Below are positions 46,356 to 57,542 of a DNA stretch of 64,000 bases, piece after piece. Numbering within the stretch: the first letter of the stretch is position 1; the number at the start of each line of letters is the position of its first letter. The translations under genes were made by a program, and so were the position numbers. Source of the DNA: Corynebacterium ciconiae DSM 44920 (lineage in GTDB: Bacteria; Actinomycetota; Actinomycetes; Mycobacteriales; Mycobacteriaceae); contig NZ_CP047189.1 in assembly GCF_030440575.1 (NCBI RefSeq), forward strand, positions 1,674,001 to 1,738,000, written 5' to 3'. The notes under the pieces are model-generated. The model was not told the DNA's origin, did no database searches, and saw nothing but the letters and a program-made list of their open reading frames with translations.

Positions 46356-47750
46356 ATGACCGAGTACCGCATCGAACACGACACCATGGGCGAAGTGAAG
46401 GTGCCCGTTGACGCTCTGTGGCGCGCACAGACTCAGCGCGCTGTGCAGAACTTCCCGATCTCTGGCCGTGGTCTCGAGTCCGCGCAGATCCGCGCTATGG
46501 GCCTGCTGAAGGCAGCCTGCGCCCAGGTGAATAAGGATTCTGGGGCGCTCGACGCCGAAAAGGCCGAAGCGATCATCGCCGCGGCAAAGGAGATCGCCGC
46601 GGGCAAGCACGACGCCGAGTTCCCCATCGATGTGTTCCAGACTGGTTCCGGTACCTCCTCGAACATGAACACCAACGAGGTCATTGCCTCCATCGCTAAG
46701 AACAACGGCGTCGAGGTGCACCCCAATGACCACGTGAACATGGGCCAGTCCTCGAACGATACCTTCCCCACCGCCACCCACGTGGCCTCCACCGAGGCAG
46801 CCGTGAAGGACCTCATTCCGGGCCTGAAGGTGCTGCAGGATTCCCTGGAGAAGAAGGCACAGGAGTGGGAAGAGGTAGTCAAGTCCGGCCGCACCCACCT
46901 CATGGATGCCGTTCCGGTCACCCTGGGCCAAGAGTTTTCTGGTTATGCCCGTCAGATCGCTGCCGGCATCGAGCGTATCGAGGCCACCCTACCCCGCTTG
47001 GGTGAGCTGCCGATTGGCGGCACCGCCGTGGGCACCGGCCTGAACACCCCTGCCGATTTCGGCGAGAAGGTCACCGCCGAGCTGGTGAAGCTCACCGGCG
47101 TCGAGGAGCTGCGCGAGTGCGTGAATCACTTCGAGGCTCAGGCCAACCGCGATGGCCTGGTGGAGTTCTCCGGGGCGATGCGCACCATCGCCGTGTCCTT
47201 CACCAAGATCGCCAACGATATCCGCTGGATGGGTTCCGGTCCGCTCACCGGGCTGGCTGAGATTCACCTGCCAGATCTGCAGCCGGGCTCGTCGATCATG
47301 CCGGGCAAGGTCAACCCGGTGCTGTGCGAAACCGCCACCCAGGTGGCCGCCCAGGTGATCGGCAATGACGCCGCGGTTGCTTTCGGCGGCGCCCAGGGCG
47401 CCTTCGAGCTCAACGTGTTCATCCCGATGATGGCCCGCAACGTCCTCGAATCCGCCCGCCTGCTGGCGAACACCGCTCGGGTGTTCGCGGAGAAGCTGGT
47501 GGATGGCATCGAGCCGAATGTGGAGCGGATGCAGACTCTGGCCGAATCCTCGCCGTCCATCGTCACCCCGCTGAACTCCGCTATCGGCTACGAGGCTGCC
47601 GCTAAGGTGGCCAAGACCGCGTTGAAGCAGGGCACCACGATCCGCCAGACCGTGATTGATCTCGGCTATGTTGATGGCGAGAACCTCACCGAGGAGGAGC
47701 TGGACCGTCGCCTGAACGTGCTGGATATGTGCAACACTGATCGCGACTAA
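46356..47750 (+). CDS. fumC: Class II fumarate hydratase
   Basis: 464 aa from ATG 46356, with AAGGTGG six bases upstream; the frame is open to 46254 but without a site. It interconverts fumarate and malate in the TCA cycle as a cytosolic homotetramer. The signature [12 protein letters not shown] is intact, with [16 protein letters not shown] and [13 protein letters not shown] substrate loops. It is monocistronic and occupies the usual corynebacterial core position between the pxp/glyA side and the glpX side. Confidence 0.95.
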   Translation: MTEYRIEHDTMGEVKVPVDALWRAQTQRAVQNFPISGRGLESAQIRAMGLLKAACAQVNKDSGALDAEKAEAIIAAAKEIAAGKHDAEFPIDVFQTGSGTSSNMNTNEVIASIAKNNGVEVHPNDHVNMGQSSNDTFPTATHVASTEAAVKDLIPGLKVLQDSLEKKAQEWEEVVKSGRTHLMDAVPVTLGQEFSGYARQIAAGIERIEATLPRLGELPIGGTAVGTGLNTPADFGEKVTAELVKLTGVEELRECVNHFEAQANRDGLVEFSGAMRTIAVSFTKIANDIRWMGSGPLTGLAEIHLPDLQPGSSIMPGKVNPVLCETATQVAAQVIGNDAAVAFGGAQGAFELNVFIPMMARNVLESARLLANTARVFAEKLVDGIEPNVERMQTLAESSPSIVTPLNSAIGYEAAAKVAKTALKQGTTIRQTVIDLGYVDGENLTEEELDRRLNVLDMCNTDRD

Positions 47751-47789
47751 TCCCAACACACCTTAAGTTATCTAGGTGACCACGGCACA

Positions 47790-47813
47790 GGCGCGCCTCG
47801 CAATGGGCGCGCC
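47790..47813 (+). terminator. G/C-rich hairpin after fumC
   Basis: Two copies of ggcgcgcc (47790-47797 and 47806-47813), each self-complementary, form an 8-bp stem with an 8-base loop about 40 bases after the fumC stop. Only a weak T-rich stretch follows (ttcgtgcattt). Confidence 0.45.
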
Positions 47814-47871
47814 TTCGTGCATTTGTGCCCAGCTGCACCTCACCCCATGGCGAAAGAAATGAGGCTGACGC

Positions 47872-48633
47872 ATGCACCACTGCCCCACGATCGATCTCAA
47901 TGCAGACCTAGGAGAAAGCTTCGGGCACTACCAGGTGGGCGATGATTCCGCGCTGCTCGAGATTATTAGCAGCGCCAATGTGGCCTGCGGGGTGCACGCC
48001 GGCGATCCGGAGGTGCTGCTGCATACTCTTCGCTTAGCCGCGGACAAGAAGGTGCGCGTGGGAGCGCATCCTGGCTACCGCGACCTCCAGGGGTTTGGCC
48101 GGCGCGCCATGGCCTATACCCCCGAGCAGCTCTATGCCGAACTGGTGTATCAGATCGGCGCAGTGCAGGCCGCAGCAACCGCCGTGGGCATCGAGGTGGA
48201 GTATGTGAAACCTCATGGCGCGATGTATAACACTATCGCTATCGACAAGCCGCTCGCTGATGCTGTGTGTGCGGCTGTGCGGGACGTGGATTCTTCCTTG
48301 GCCTTGATGTGTTTGGCCGGCGCGCCGATCACCCAATGGGCCATGGATGCCGGGCTGAGCGTGATACGTGAAGCCTTCGCTGATCGACGCTACACCCCCG
48401 ATGCTCGCCTTGCCCCGCGCGGAACTGCAGGTGCGGTTATTACTGATCCTGCCGCCGCCAGCGCGCAGGCGACAGCAATAGCCGCAGGCCAGCCGATCCG
48501 CGCTATCGACGGTAGCGAGATCCACATCGAGGCAGATTCCCTCTGCGTGCACGGCGATAGCCCGGCAGCCGTTGCCCTGGCCCGCTGCATTCGCCGCAGC
48601 ATTGAGGATGCCGGTATGCAGGTGCGAGCGTGA
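47872..48633 (+). CDS. pxpA: 5-oxoprolinase subunit PxpA (LamB/YcsF family)
   Basis: 253 aa. The family marks IDLNADLGESFGHY, SANVACGVHAGDP, VGAHPGYRDLQGFGRR and VKPHGAMYN are all present. PxpA with PxpB and PxpC forms the ATP-dependent bacterial 5-oxoprolinase that hydrolyses pyroglutamate to glutamate. The GTG of pxpB overlaps its stop (GTGA), so the subunits are translationally coupled. A GAGG element lies before the ATG. Confidence 0.92.
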   Translation: MHHCPTIDLNADLGESFGHYQVGDDSALLEIISSANVACGVHAGDPEVLLHTLRLAADKKVRVGAHPGYRDLQGFGRRAMAYTPEQLYAELVYQIGAVQAAATAVGIEVEYVKPHGAMYNTIAIDKPLADAVCAAVRDVDSSLALMCLAGAPITQWAMDAGLSVIREAFADRRYTPDARLAPRGTAGAVITDPAAASAQATAIAAGQPIRAIDGSEIHIEADSLCVHGDSPAAVALARCIRRSIEDAGMQVRA

Positions 48634-49265
48634 ATATTCTTCCGTGCGGCGACAGCGCCATCCTTCTTGATGTCAGTGACTCCGCCACGCCCCGCGAGAC
48701 GGTCGCCGCTGCCCACCACAGCCTGAAAGCTCTCGATCACCCCGGCATCATCGATGTGGTGCCCGCGGCCACCACCGTGCTTCTTCATCTTGACCCCCGG
48801 CTATTCAGCGTCTCCGAGGCCACCGCGCTGTGCCACCAGCTCCCACTGGCGTCCACTGCCCCCATCGCCACCGGATCTGAGATCATAATCCCCGTGCGCT
48901 ATGACGGCCCGGACATCGCAGAGGTCGCAGCCCAGCTGGGCATACAGCCCGCCGATGTGGCCATTTGGCATAGTTCGAGGCCGTGGCATGCAGCCTTTGG
49001 CGGCTTCGCGCCTGGGTTTTGTTATCTCGTCAATGATGAGCAGGACGCACACGACATAGCCCGAAAGTCCACACCACGCCCGCGAATACCAGCCGGTTCC
49101 GTGGCGGTGGCGGGTGGTTTTTCTGCGGTCTATCCCGCTGAGTCGCCAGGAGGATGGCAGCTTATAGGCAGCACAACGGCCACGATGTGGTGCACCGATC
49201 GCAGCCAACCGGCGCTTGTCATGCCCGGCGATAGGGTGCGCTTTGTCCCTACGGAGAAGCAATGA
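48630..49265 (+). CDS. pxpB: 5-oxoprolinase subunit PxpB (KipI/allophanate hydrolase subunit 1 family)
   Basis: 211 aa, GTG start. The family pattern is visible in LPCGDSAILLDV at the N-terminus, WHSSRPWHAAFGGFAPGFCYL in the middle and IPAGSVAVAGGFSAVYPAESPGGWQLIG near the C-terminus. It pairs with PxpC as the ATP-using part of the complex. It is overlapped at both ends by its operon partners (GTGA and ATGA). Confidence 0.92.
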   Translation: MNILPCGDSAILLDVSDSATPRETVAAAHHSLKALDHPGIIDVVPAATTVLLHLDPRLFSVSEATALCHQLPLASTAPIATGSEIIIPVRYDGPDIAEVAAQLGIQPADVAIWHSSRPWHAAFGGFAPGFCYLVNDEQDAHDIARKSTPRPRIPAGSVAVAGGFSAVYPAESPGGWQLIGSTTATMWCTDRSQPALVMPGDRVRFVPTEKQ

Positions 49266-50146
49266 GCTGCACCTTTGATCTCTGCTCCCCTGGGGCGCTG
49301 GCGCTGATTGAAGATTGCGGGAGATTCGGCTACGCCAGCGTGGGGGTGAGCCAGTCCGGGGTGTTTGACCGCCGTGCTGCAGCGCAGGCCAATCACGCTG
49401 TGGGTAATCATCGATCAGCCGCGGTAATCGAGCTGCTTGGCGGCGGCTTCAGCATGCGCGCTCGGGACGCGGCGATGGTGGTGCTCACCGGCACGATCGC
49501 GGATGTGCTCATCCATACCTCCCGCGGCATGCGCACCCACAGCACCTATGAGGTACTTGACCTTTCGGCTGGTGACATCCTCGAGGTGGCCACGCCCCGA
49601 GCGGGCCTGCGATCTTATGTTGCTGTGCGGGGCGGCTGGGATGTGGCGCACACGCTGGGCTCAGCCAGCCACGATGTGCTATCCGGGATGGGCCCCGCTC
49701 CCCTAGCAGAGGCGGATGTGCTCACCGTTGGCCACGCCTATGAGGATCCAGCTTGGTGGCCACGGCTGCGGCGGCTGCCCGTCTCGAGCCCTACTAGCGA
49801 GATCGCAGCACTGACTCTCACCCCTGGACCCCGCGATGACTGGTTCGATACCGCCACTATGGGCCTGCTGCTGAGCCAGCGCTACACCGTTACCGCCGAG
49901 TCCAACCGAGTGGGTGTGCGCCTGTGTGGCGATACTGCCCTGCAGCGCTGCCGCACTGGGGAGTTACCCAGCGAGGGGATGGTGCGCGGCAGCATTCAAA
50001 TCCCGCCGAATGGCCAGCCGGTGATCTTCGGTCCCGACCATCCCGTCACCGGCGGCTATCCCGTGATCGCGGTACTCACACGCGCCAGCACCGACCGGCT
50101 AGCTCAGCTCGCCCCGGGCGATTCCGTGCACTTCGCCCTGTGCTGA
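49262..50146 (+). CDS. pxpC: 5-oxoprolinase subunit PxpC (KipA/allophanate hydrolase subunit 2 family)
   Basis: 294 aa. Typical start ALALIEDCGRFGYASVGVSQSG and middle YVAVRGGWDVAHTLGSASHD. The C-terminal biotin-dependent-carboxylase-like half has SNRVGVRLCG, SEGMVRGSIQIPPNGQPVIFGPDHPVTGGYP. It completes the pyroglutamate-hydrolysing complex. The ATG overlaps the pxpB stop. Confidence 0.92.
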   Translation: MSCTFDLCSPGALALIEDCGRFGYASVGVSQSGVFDRRAAAQANHAVGNHRSAAVIELLGGGFSMRARDAAMVVLTGTIADVLIHTSRGMRTHSTYEVLDLSAGDILEVATPRAGLRSYVAVRGGWDVAHTLGSASHDVLSGMGPAPLAEADVLTVGHAYEDPAWWPRLRRLPVSSPTSEIAALTLTPGPRDDWFDTATMGLLLSQRYTVTAESNRVGVRLCGDTALQRCRTGELPSEGMVRGSIQIPPNGQPVIFGPDHPVTGGYPVIAVLTRASTDRLAQLAPGDSVHFALC

Positions 50147-50264
50147 CAGCACAGACGCTGCGATCATTCTCACCATCAGGGGATCAGGTGTGCGCAGCTC
50201 ACACCCGCGATTGTCCAGCACATACGGGTCGAGCTGGGCGAATAGCAGGATGGAGCCCGGGTGG

Positions 50265-50280
50265 GCGTCGATAAGCATGC
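50265..50280 (+). repeat. Intergenic copy of the GCGTCGATAAGC motif (extended 16-mer)
   Basis: GCGTCGATAAGCATGC at 50265-50280 is identical over 16 bases to 18931-18946, 31 kb away. It lies between pxpC and the tetR gene. Other exact or one-mismatch copies are at 9260, 18951 (reverse), 28510 (reverse), 37124, 53418 (reverse), 58423 and 60068. Confidence 0.75.
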
Positions 50281-50312
50281 AAGCCATCCCACCTCGCCAG
50301 CAAAATGCGCGC

Positions 50313-50337
50313 AGTGCAAGTTTGCACCCAGTGCACT
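50313..50337. promoter_or_regulatory. Candidate TetR operator upstream of the efflux operon
   Basis: A perfect dyad GTGCAA-gt-TTGCAC (50314-50327) is nested with a second pairing agtgca (50313-50318) / tgcact (50332-50337). It ends 20 bases before the GTG start of the tetR gene, the expected place for autoregulation by a TetR dimer. The mRNA leader must be short; no Shine-Dalgarno is seen. Confidence 0.6.
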
Positions 50338-50357
50338 TTCGGCGTTAGATTGCTGGC

Positions 50358-52651
<2,294 letters not shown>

Positions 52652-52688
52652 CCCCACCGAGGCGCCGAGCTCATCCATCAAGGAAGAC

Positions 52689-52736
52689 CACAGGCGTCCA
52701 CCGGCGCCTTTTCGTGGCCGCCGGTGGGCGCCTGTG
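52689..52736. terminator. Strong bidirectional terminator hairpin
   Basis: An 18-bp stem (52689-52706 with 52719-52736; cacaggcgtccaccggcg on the left arm) has one G-T wobble and a 12-base loop. It lies between the convergent MFS and GNAT genes. Confidence 0.75.
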
Positions 52737-52753
52737 TTGCGAGTAGCTATCTC

Positions 52754-53350
52754 TTAGGTCTCGGGCGCGTAGTCCTCGTGATCAAGCCGGTCCAGGGTTT
52801 CGTGGGTGTGATTGTCTGGGTCATAATCCTCAGGCTTGTCCAGCAGCCGCTCGTACAAATCCACGTTGCGCCACTGGCCTTTGAGCTCCCCGTAGGTCAT
52901 GCGTCCCATGTGATGCATGGTGCCCACCCGCTCGAAACCGCGGGATTCGTGCAACCGCTTTGAACCTTCGTTCTCGGGGAAGATCCACGCGTGCAGCGAC
53001 CAATAGTCCAAGCTATTGCACACCTCGATGAGCTTATCCATCAACGCCCCAGCAATACCTCGCCCGACAGCGTCTTTGCCCACGTAGATCGAGTTTTCCA
53101 CCACGCCGTAGTACACAGAGCGCGAGGAGGCCGGCGCCCCAGAAACCCAACCGAGCACCTTCTCATCGTTGTCTTTTTCGACCGCGACAAAGCAGGTTTT
53201 CAGCAGCTTCTTCTGCGCGAATTCCTCCCAAGTAGGACCGCTGGTCTCGAAGGAGGCGTGACCGCTGTCGAGCCCGTGCTCATAGATTGCACGGGCCTGC
53301 GGATAGTCGGCCTTCGTCATCGGCCGGATACGGAAATCTCGCTGTGCCAT
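52754..53350 (-). CDS. GNAT family N-acetyltransferase (phosphinothricin acetyltransferase-like)
   Basis: 198 aa. The order FRIRPMTKADYPQARAIYEHGL, then HASFETSGPTWEEF, VLGWVSGAPASSR and SIYVGKDAVGRGIAGALMDKLIE matches PAT/Bar-like enzymes. The acetyl-CoA loop is VGRGIAG, and the later NEGSKRLHESRGFERVGTMHHMG is also typical. Members acetylate methionine sulfoximine, sulfone or phosphinothricin; the natural substrate here is unknown. The C-terminal ~30 residues are very acidic. Confidence 0.88.
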   Translation of the reverse strand: MAQRDFRIRPMTKADYPQARAIYEHGLDSGHASFETSGPTWEEFAQKKLLKTCFVAVEKDNDEKVLGWVSGAPASSRSVYYGVVENSIYVGKDAVGRGIAGALMDKLIEVCNSLDYWSLHAWIFPENEGSKRLHESRGFERVGTMHHMGRMTYGELKGQWRNVDLYERLLDKPEDYDPDNHTHETLDRLDHEDYAPET

Positions 53351-53417
53351 GCGGACTATCTTCTCTCATTGCAGATTTACCCTGCAACATATGCCCATGA
53401 GCACGCAGTTCCCCTAG

Positions 53418-53429
53418 GCTTATCGACGC
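53418..53429 (-). repeat. GCGTCGATAAGC motif supplying a stop codon
   Basis: On the minus strand the exact 12-mer overlaps the end of the LysR-like gene, and the TAA inside it is that gene's stop codon (read CGT CGA TAA). Confidence 0.7.
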
Positions 53430-54115
53430 CGCCTCGCACGCCGTCCACCCTTAGTCTTGCCCGCGGCCGCCGTGCGTTGTCCCCGCCGCTGCTGTTTGGC
53501 GAGTGTTTTCTCCCGCGCTGAACGCTTGTTGCGTGTCTCCCCTGCCGGCTCGGTGCGGGTGCTACGCGGGGTGCGCCCACGGGTAATGCCCACAAACTCT
53601 TGGATCTCTTCGCAATCGCTGTCTTTCCTCCACACGACAGCGATCGTGGTGGGCCTGCCGTCGCGATAGTCGCGGTGGGCACAGGATTTCACATTGAACG
53701 AGCGCAAAAGTGGCCGCGGGGCGATAGCCACGCCCACATTGGCGCCGACCACATCGAGCGCCTGCTTGACCGCGGCCACATCCACCACGCCCTGCTCGTC
53801 GGGGGCGTTGATGGTGATTATCTCCTCGGCGATATCCTCAGCTGAGATCTCCTCGAGCAGTGTGAGCTCAGAATCCACCGGCACCGCAACCCCAGGCTGC
53901 TCCTGGTAGAGGGTGACCACGTGGTAGGAGTCGAGATGGTCGAGGGAGGTGGCGTCGACAAGCCGCGCGAGCGCTACCGTGGCCTCGCCGGAATCGATGT
54001 CCGCGAGCGCATCATAAGTTTCGAAGGAACGGAACGTAATGTCGGTGCGGTCCCGCATCCGAGCAAACCATTTGCCAGGCGCAGTGCCCTTGACGTACGA
54101 GATCACGAGTTCCAT
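53420..54115 (-). CDS. LysR-type effector-binding domain protein without a DNA-binding domain
   Basis: About 231 aa from ATG 54115 (54121 also possible); the frame is open to 54211 but overlaps the divergent gene. MELVISYVKGTAPGKWFARM opens a periplasmic-binding-like fold as in LysR effector domains, with ITFRSFETYDALADIDSGEATVAL. There is no N-terminal winged helix. The last ~60 residues are strongly basic (ending RRARRRR). The basic tail could bind nucleic acid, which is inference. It is divergent from the DUF5997 gene with only ~25 bases between the starts, so the two should share a promoter. Confidence 0.75.
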   Translation of the reverse strand: MELVISYVKGTAPGKWFARMRDRTDITFRSFETYDALADIDSGEATVALARLVDATSLDHLDSYHVVTLYQEQPGVAVPVDSELTLLEEISAEDIAEEIITINAPDEQGVVDVAAVKQALDVVGANVGVAIAPRPLLRSFNVKSCAHRDYRDGRPTTIAVVWRKDSDCEEIQEFVGITRGRTPRSTRTEPAGETRNKRSAREKTLAKQQRRGQRTAAAGKTKGGRRARRRR

Positions 54116-54140
54116 GGGCATAAATGCTACCGTGAAGCCT

Positions 54141-54506
54141 GTGAACGAAGAATCTGCACGCACCCCCATCGAGCCCTCCGGCACCGCTATGAAGCCGGAG
54201 ACCGCCGCCAAGAAATTGGGAATCTACTTCCCCGCCTGCCCAGAGGAGTTCCGCACCACCGCGATCACGCACGCGGAGCTGAAGGCCCTGCGCACCAACC
54301 CGCCCGAGTGGCTCACTGAGCTGCGCGCTCACGGCCCCCACCCGCGTCCCGTGGTGGCCGACAAACTCGGTATCACCATCGCCGCCCTCAAACGCAACGA
54401 GATGGATGTGCCCATGACCACTGCCGCCATCGACGAGCTCATCTCCGCCATGCCTTCCTGGCTGGCCGAAGAGCGCGAGAAGTTCCAAGAAAACAAGAAC
54501 TCCTAA
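54141..54506 (+). CDS. DUF5997 family protein
   Basis: About 121 aa from the GTG at 54141; an ATG at 54189 (MKPETAAKKLGIYFPACPEEF) is an alternative. The sequence KLGIYFPACPEEFRTTAITHAELKAL and RPVVADKLGITIAALKRNEM matches my recollection of the actinobacterial DUF5997 family. The second half looks like a helix-turn-helix (VVADKLGITIAALKRN), so DNA binding is possible. Function unknown. It is divergent from the LysR-like gene. Confidence 0.75.
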   Translation: MNEESARTPIEPSGTAMKPETAAKKLGIYFPACPEEFRTTAITHAELKALRTNPPEWLTELRAHGPHPRPVVADKLGITIAALKRNEMDVPMTTAAIDELISAMPSWLAEEREKFQENKNS

Positions 54507-54512
54507 AACACC

Positions 54513-54558
54513 CAACCACCATCGTCTCCGCAGCTGAATGCCGAGCCGATGGTGGTTG
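54513..54558. terminator. Bidirectional terminator between DUF5997 gene and glyA
   Basis: A 12-bp perfect stem: caaccaccatcg (54513-54524) with cgatggtggttg (54547-54558). On the plus strand tttgtgtg follows; on the minus strand a GGTGTTTT run follows. It sits between two convergent genes. Confidence 0.8.
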
Positions 54559-54569
54559 TTTGTGTGCGC

Positions 54570-55868
54570 CTAGGCGAGCTTCCACTCCTCGAGGCCGTCG
54601 TAGAGCGGGTACTGCGCAGCGAGGGCATCGACACGCTTACGCAGCGCCGCAACATCGGCGTTCTTAGCAGCAGCGAGAGCGGTGGCGATAATGTCTGCCA
54701 CCTCGGTGAAGGCAGCGGCGTCGAAACCGCGGGTCGCCAGCGCCGGGGTGCCGATACGCAGACCCGAGGTGACCATCGGCGGGCGCGGATCAAAGGGCAC
54801 AGCATTACGGTTGACGGTGATGCCCACCTCGTGCAGGAGATCCTCGGCCTCTTGGCCGTTGAGTTCGGAGTTACGCAGATCCACCAACACCAGGTGCACA
54901 TCGGTGCCGCCGGTGAGCACATCCACACCTGCCGCGGCGCAATCCTCGCTCATCAGACGCTCAGCTAGGATCTTCGCCCCCTCGATGGTGCGGGCCTGGC
55001 GATCCTTGAACTCCTCAGTTTGGGCCACCTTGAAGGTCACTGCCTTCGCGGCGATAGCGTGCATCAGCGGCCCGCCCTGCTGTCCCGGGAAGACAGCGCT
55101 GTTGAGTTTCTTGGCGTAGTCCTGCTTGGCCAAGATCACCCCAGAGCGCGGCCCGCCCAAGGTCTTGTGCACCGTCGAGGACACCACGTCAGCGTGCGGC
55201 ACCGGGCTCGGGTGCAGCCCAGCCGCCACCAAGCCCGCGAAGTGGGCCATATCCACCCACAGCTTCGCCCCCACCTCATCAGCAATCTCGCGGAAGGCCT
55301 TAAAGTCCTGGTGGCGCGGGTAGGCGGACCAGCCACCAATGATCACATCCGGACGCTCCGCCAGCGCCTGCTCGCGCACCTTATCCATATCCACGCGGAA
55401 GGTCTGAGGATCCACCTCATAGGCGGCCACCTCGTAGAGCTTGCCGGAGAAATTCAGCTTCATCCCGTGGGTGAGGTGACCACCGTGGGCCAAAGACAGG
55501 CCCATGATTTTATCGCCCGGATTGGCCAGGGCCATGAGCACCGCGGCATTCGCCTGCGCCCCCGAGTGCGGCTGCACATTCGCGAACTCAGCACCAAAAA
55601 GCTTCTTCACCCGCTCGCGGGCAAGATCCTCGATGACATCCACGTGCTCGCAGCCGCCATAGTAACGACGCCCCGGGTAGCCCTCCGCGTACTTATTAGT
55701 CAGCACCGAGCCTTGGGCCTGCAGCACCGCGCGAGGCACGAAATTCTCCGAGGCAATCATTTCCAAGGTGTCGCGCTGTCGACCCAGCTCGCCGCCGATC
55801 GCGGCAGCCACATCGGGATCGAGCTCGGCAAGCGACTGGTAGCGGATATCCGAGGTGTTCTCGCTCAT
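54570..55868 (-). CDS. glyA: Serine hydroxymethyltransferase
   Basis: 432 aa, full length. A PLP enzyme converting serine and tetrahydrofolate to glycine and methylene-THF. The PLP lysine is in [48 protein letters not shown] and [10 protein letters not shown] are the usual substrate and cofactor motifs. AAGGA lies before the ATG at 55868. It is divergent from coaA, as in other corynebacteria. No glycine riboswitch is visible upstream. Confidence 0.96.
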   Translation of the reverse strand: MSENTSDIRYQSLAELDPDVAAAIGGELGRQRDTLEMIASENFVPRAVLQAQGSVLTNKYAEGYPGRRYYGGCEHVDVIEDLARERVKKLFGAEFANVQPHSGAQANAAVLMALANPGDKIMGLSLAHGGHLTHGMKLNFSGKLYEVAAYEVDPQTFRVDMDKVREQALAERPDVIIGGWSAYPRHQDFKAFREIADEVGAKLWVDMAHFAGLVAAGLHPSPVPHADVVSSTVHKTLGGPRSGVILAKQDYAKKLNSAVFPGQQGGPLMHAIAAKAVTFKVAQTEEFKDRQARTIEGAKILAERLMSEDCAAAGVDVLTGGTDVHLVLVDLRNSELNGQEAEDLLHEVGITVNRNAVPFDPRPPMVTSGLRIGTPALATRGFDAAAFTEVADIIATALAAAKNADVAALRKRVDALAAQYPLYDGLEEWKLA

Positions 55869-56069
55869 GAAGGTCCTTCCCTATCACGGTGGTAGAGCGG
55901 CAGCGAGGAGGCGTCGACAAGCAAGCCCTGCCGCGAACGTACTGTAACCGTAGCTAACTCTCGGGGCGAGACTAAAGCCACATACACCTTGTACCCTACC
56001 CCCGATCACACCAACAGACAGCGGGGTTAAAGTTTTAGCCTCGCAAGCCCAGAAGGCACAATAGAGGCT

Positions 56070-56996
56070 ATGGTCCGCGCCAACGACTCCAGCCCCTACC
56101 TCGACTTCGACCGCAACTCATGGCGCACGCTGCGTAAATCCATGCCGCAGGTGTTGACGGAAAAAGAAGTCATTCAGCTGCGCGGCATCGGAGAATCCAT
56201 CAACCTGGACGAAGTCGCCGAAGTCTACCTCCCGCTCTCGCGACTGATCCACCTGCAAGTCGCCGCTAGACAGCGCCTCCACCAAGCCACCGCGGAGTTC
56301 GTCGACGCGCCCTTTACCCCCGTGCCCTACATCATCGGCGTCGCTGGATCCGTCGCCGTCGGCAAATCCACCACCGCACGTCTGCTCCAAGTACTCCTCT
56401 CCCGCTGGGACAGCCACCCCAGAGTGGACCTTGTGACCACCGACGGCTTCCTCTACCCCAGCGCCGAACTCCACCGCCGTGGCCTCATGAGCCGCAAAGG
56501 ATTCCCCGAGTCCTACGACCGACGCGCCCTGCTACGCTTCGTCACCGACGTCAAAGCCGGCAAACCCCTTGTCCAAGCACCCGTCTACTCCCACACCCTG
56601 TACGACCGCGTGCCCGGTGAGACCATCAACATCGAACGCCCCGACATCGTCATCCTCGAAGGGCTCAACGTCCTTCAAACCTCCCCCACCCTCATGGTCA
56701 GCGACCTCTTCGACTTCTCCGTCTACGTCGACGCCGCCACCGAACACATCGAAAGCTGGTACATCGAGCGCTTTCTCAAACTGCGCCACTCAGCCTTCCA
56801 ACAACCCAACGCCCACTTCTCCCACTACGCCAACCTCGACGACAACTCCGCCCGCGACGTCGCCCGCGAAATCTGGCAATCCGTGAACCTGCCCAACCTC
56901 GTCGAAAACATCCTGCCCACCCGGGTGCGGGCGTCGCTGGTGCTGCGGAAAAACATCGATCATTCCATCCAGCGGGTGCGGATGCGCAAACTATGA
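56070..56996 (+). CDS. coaA: Type I pantothenate kinase
   Basis: 308 aa. It catalyses the first step of CoA synthesis from pantothenate. The P-loop is [12 protein letters not shown] (residues ~92-103), followed by [19 protein letters not shown] and VYSHTLYD, all hallmarks of prokaryotic type I kinases. The TGA stop is part of a GACAGCGAT repeat (ctatgacagcgat). The leader between glyA and coaA is ~200 bases; the ribosome site (GAGG) is very close to the ATG, so the call of the exact start is moderate. Confidence 0.94.
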   Translation: MVRANDSSPYLDFDRNSWRTLRKSMPQVLTEKEVIQLRGIGESINLDEVAEVYLPLSRLIHLQVAARQRLHQATAEFVDAPFTPVPYIIGVAGSVAVGKSTTARLLQVLLSRWDSHPRVDLVTTDGFLYPSAELHRRGLMSRKGFPESYDRRALLRFVTDVKAGKPLVQAPVYSHTLYDRVPGETINIERPDIVILEGLNVLQTSPTLMVSDLFDFSVYVDAATEHIESWYIERFLKLRHSAFQQPNAHFSHYANLDDNSARDVAREIWQSVNLPNLVENILPTRVRASLVLRKNIDHSIQRVRMRKL

Positions 56997-57020
56997 CAGC
57001 GATGCCGATATGAACAATGT

Positions 57021-57539
57021 TCACCTGGCGGCGGTTGAGGCACGCTGCAGCCAGGCTTCGATCGGATCCAACTCCGCGAAATCGATACGCGAGATGTCCT
57101 TGCCATAGCCATCAAGAAGCTCCTGCTCCGCCACACTCAACGAGGTCTTGGCGCGCAGCACCTTCGTGAGCGTCCACAAAGCCGCCCGGTGCACCCGAGA
57201 AATCTCCGAATAGGCCAGACGGCCCGGCAAATAGAAACGCTCAATACTCGCACACTCCAGCACCCCCAACAGCTGGTCCTTCGCTCGGGCCTGCGACAGC
57301 GGGGTCATACCCACCGCAGCGAAAGCAACAGGCACGCCCTGGTGCGCCACTGAGCGGGCAAGATCGACGCCACGAAACTGCCCCGCATAGTTCGGCGACA
57401 CGATCACCACTGGGCCGCGATGAGGGGGCTGGGAGGTGGCGTCGTCAAGCGTGATGCACGAGGCACCAACCCGGGCGGCGAGCTCGCGGGCGTAGCGCTC
57501 CGTGGAACCATACGTGGACGAAAAGACGATCGCTGTCAT
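57021..57539 (-). CDS. Flavodoxin-like protein
   Basis: 172 aa. The N-terminal FMN-phosphate loop reads VFSSTYGSTERYARELAARVG, with later VIVSPNYAGQFRGVDLARSV and AFAAVGMTPLSQARAKDQLLG, typical of flavodoxin-domain (HemG-like) proteins. Partner enzyme unknown. The ATG starts 3 bases after the isoprenyl transferase stop, so the two are co-translated. The start codon lies in a GACAGCGAT repeat (ATGACAGCGATC). Confidence 0.8.
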   Translation of the reverse strand: MTAIVFSSTYGSTERYARELAARVGASCITLDDATSQPPHRGPVVIVSPNYAGQFRGVDLARSVAHQGVPVAFAAVGMTPLSQARAKDQLLGVLECASIERFYLPGRLAYSEISRVHRAALWTLTKVLRAKTSLSVAEQELLDGYGKDISRIDFAELDPIEAWLQRASTAAR

Positions 57540-57542
57540 GCG

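Noticed and set aside
50099-50287. 62-aa minus-strand ORF after pxpC
   Set aside because: It overlaps the pxpC 3' end, has no ribosome site, and its first residues (MACMLIDA) are just the 12-mer repeat read in reverse; a similar MCMLIDA opening appears at 18950 for the same reason.
55869-56069. Glycine riboswitch upstream of glyA
   Set aside because: The leader lacks the paired aptamer motifs I would expect and is short; nothing beyond a GACAAGC repeat variant is seen.
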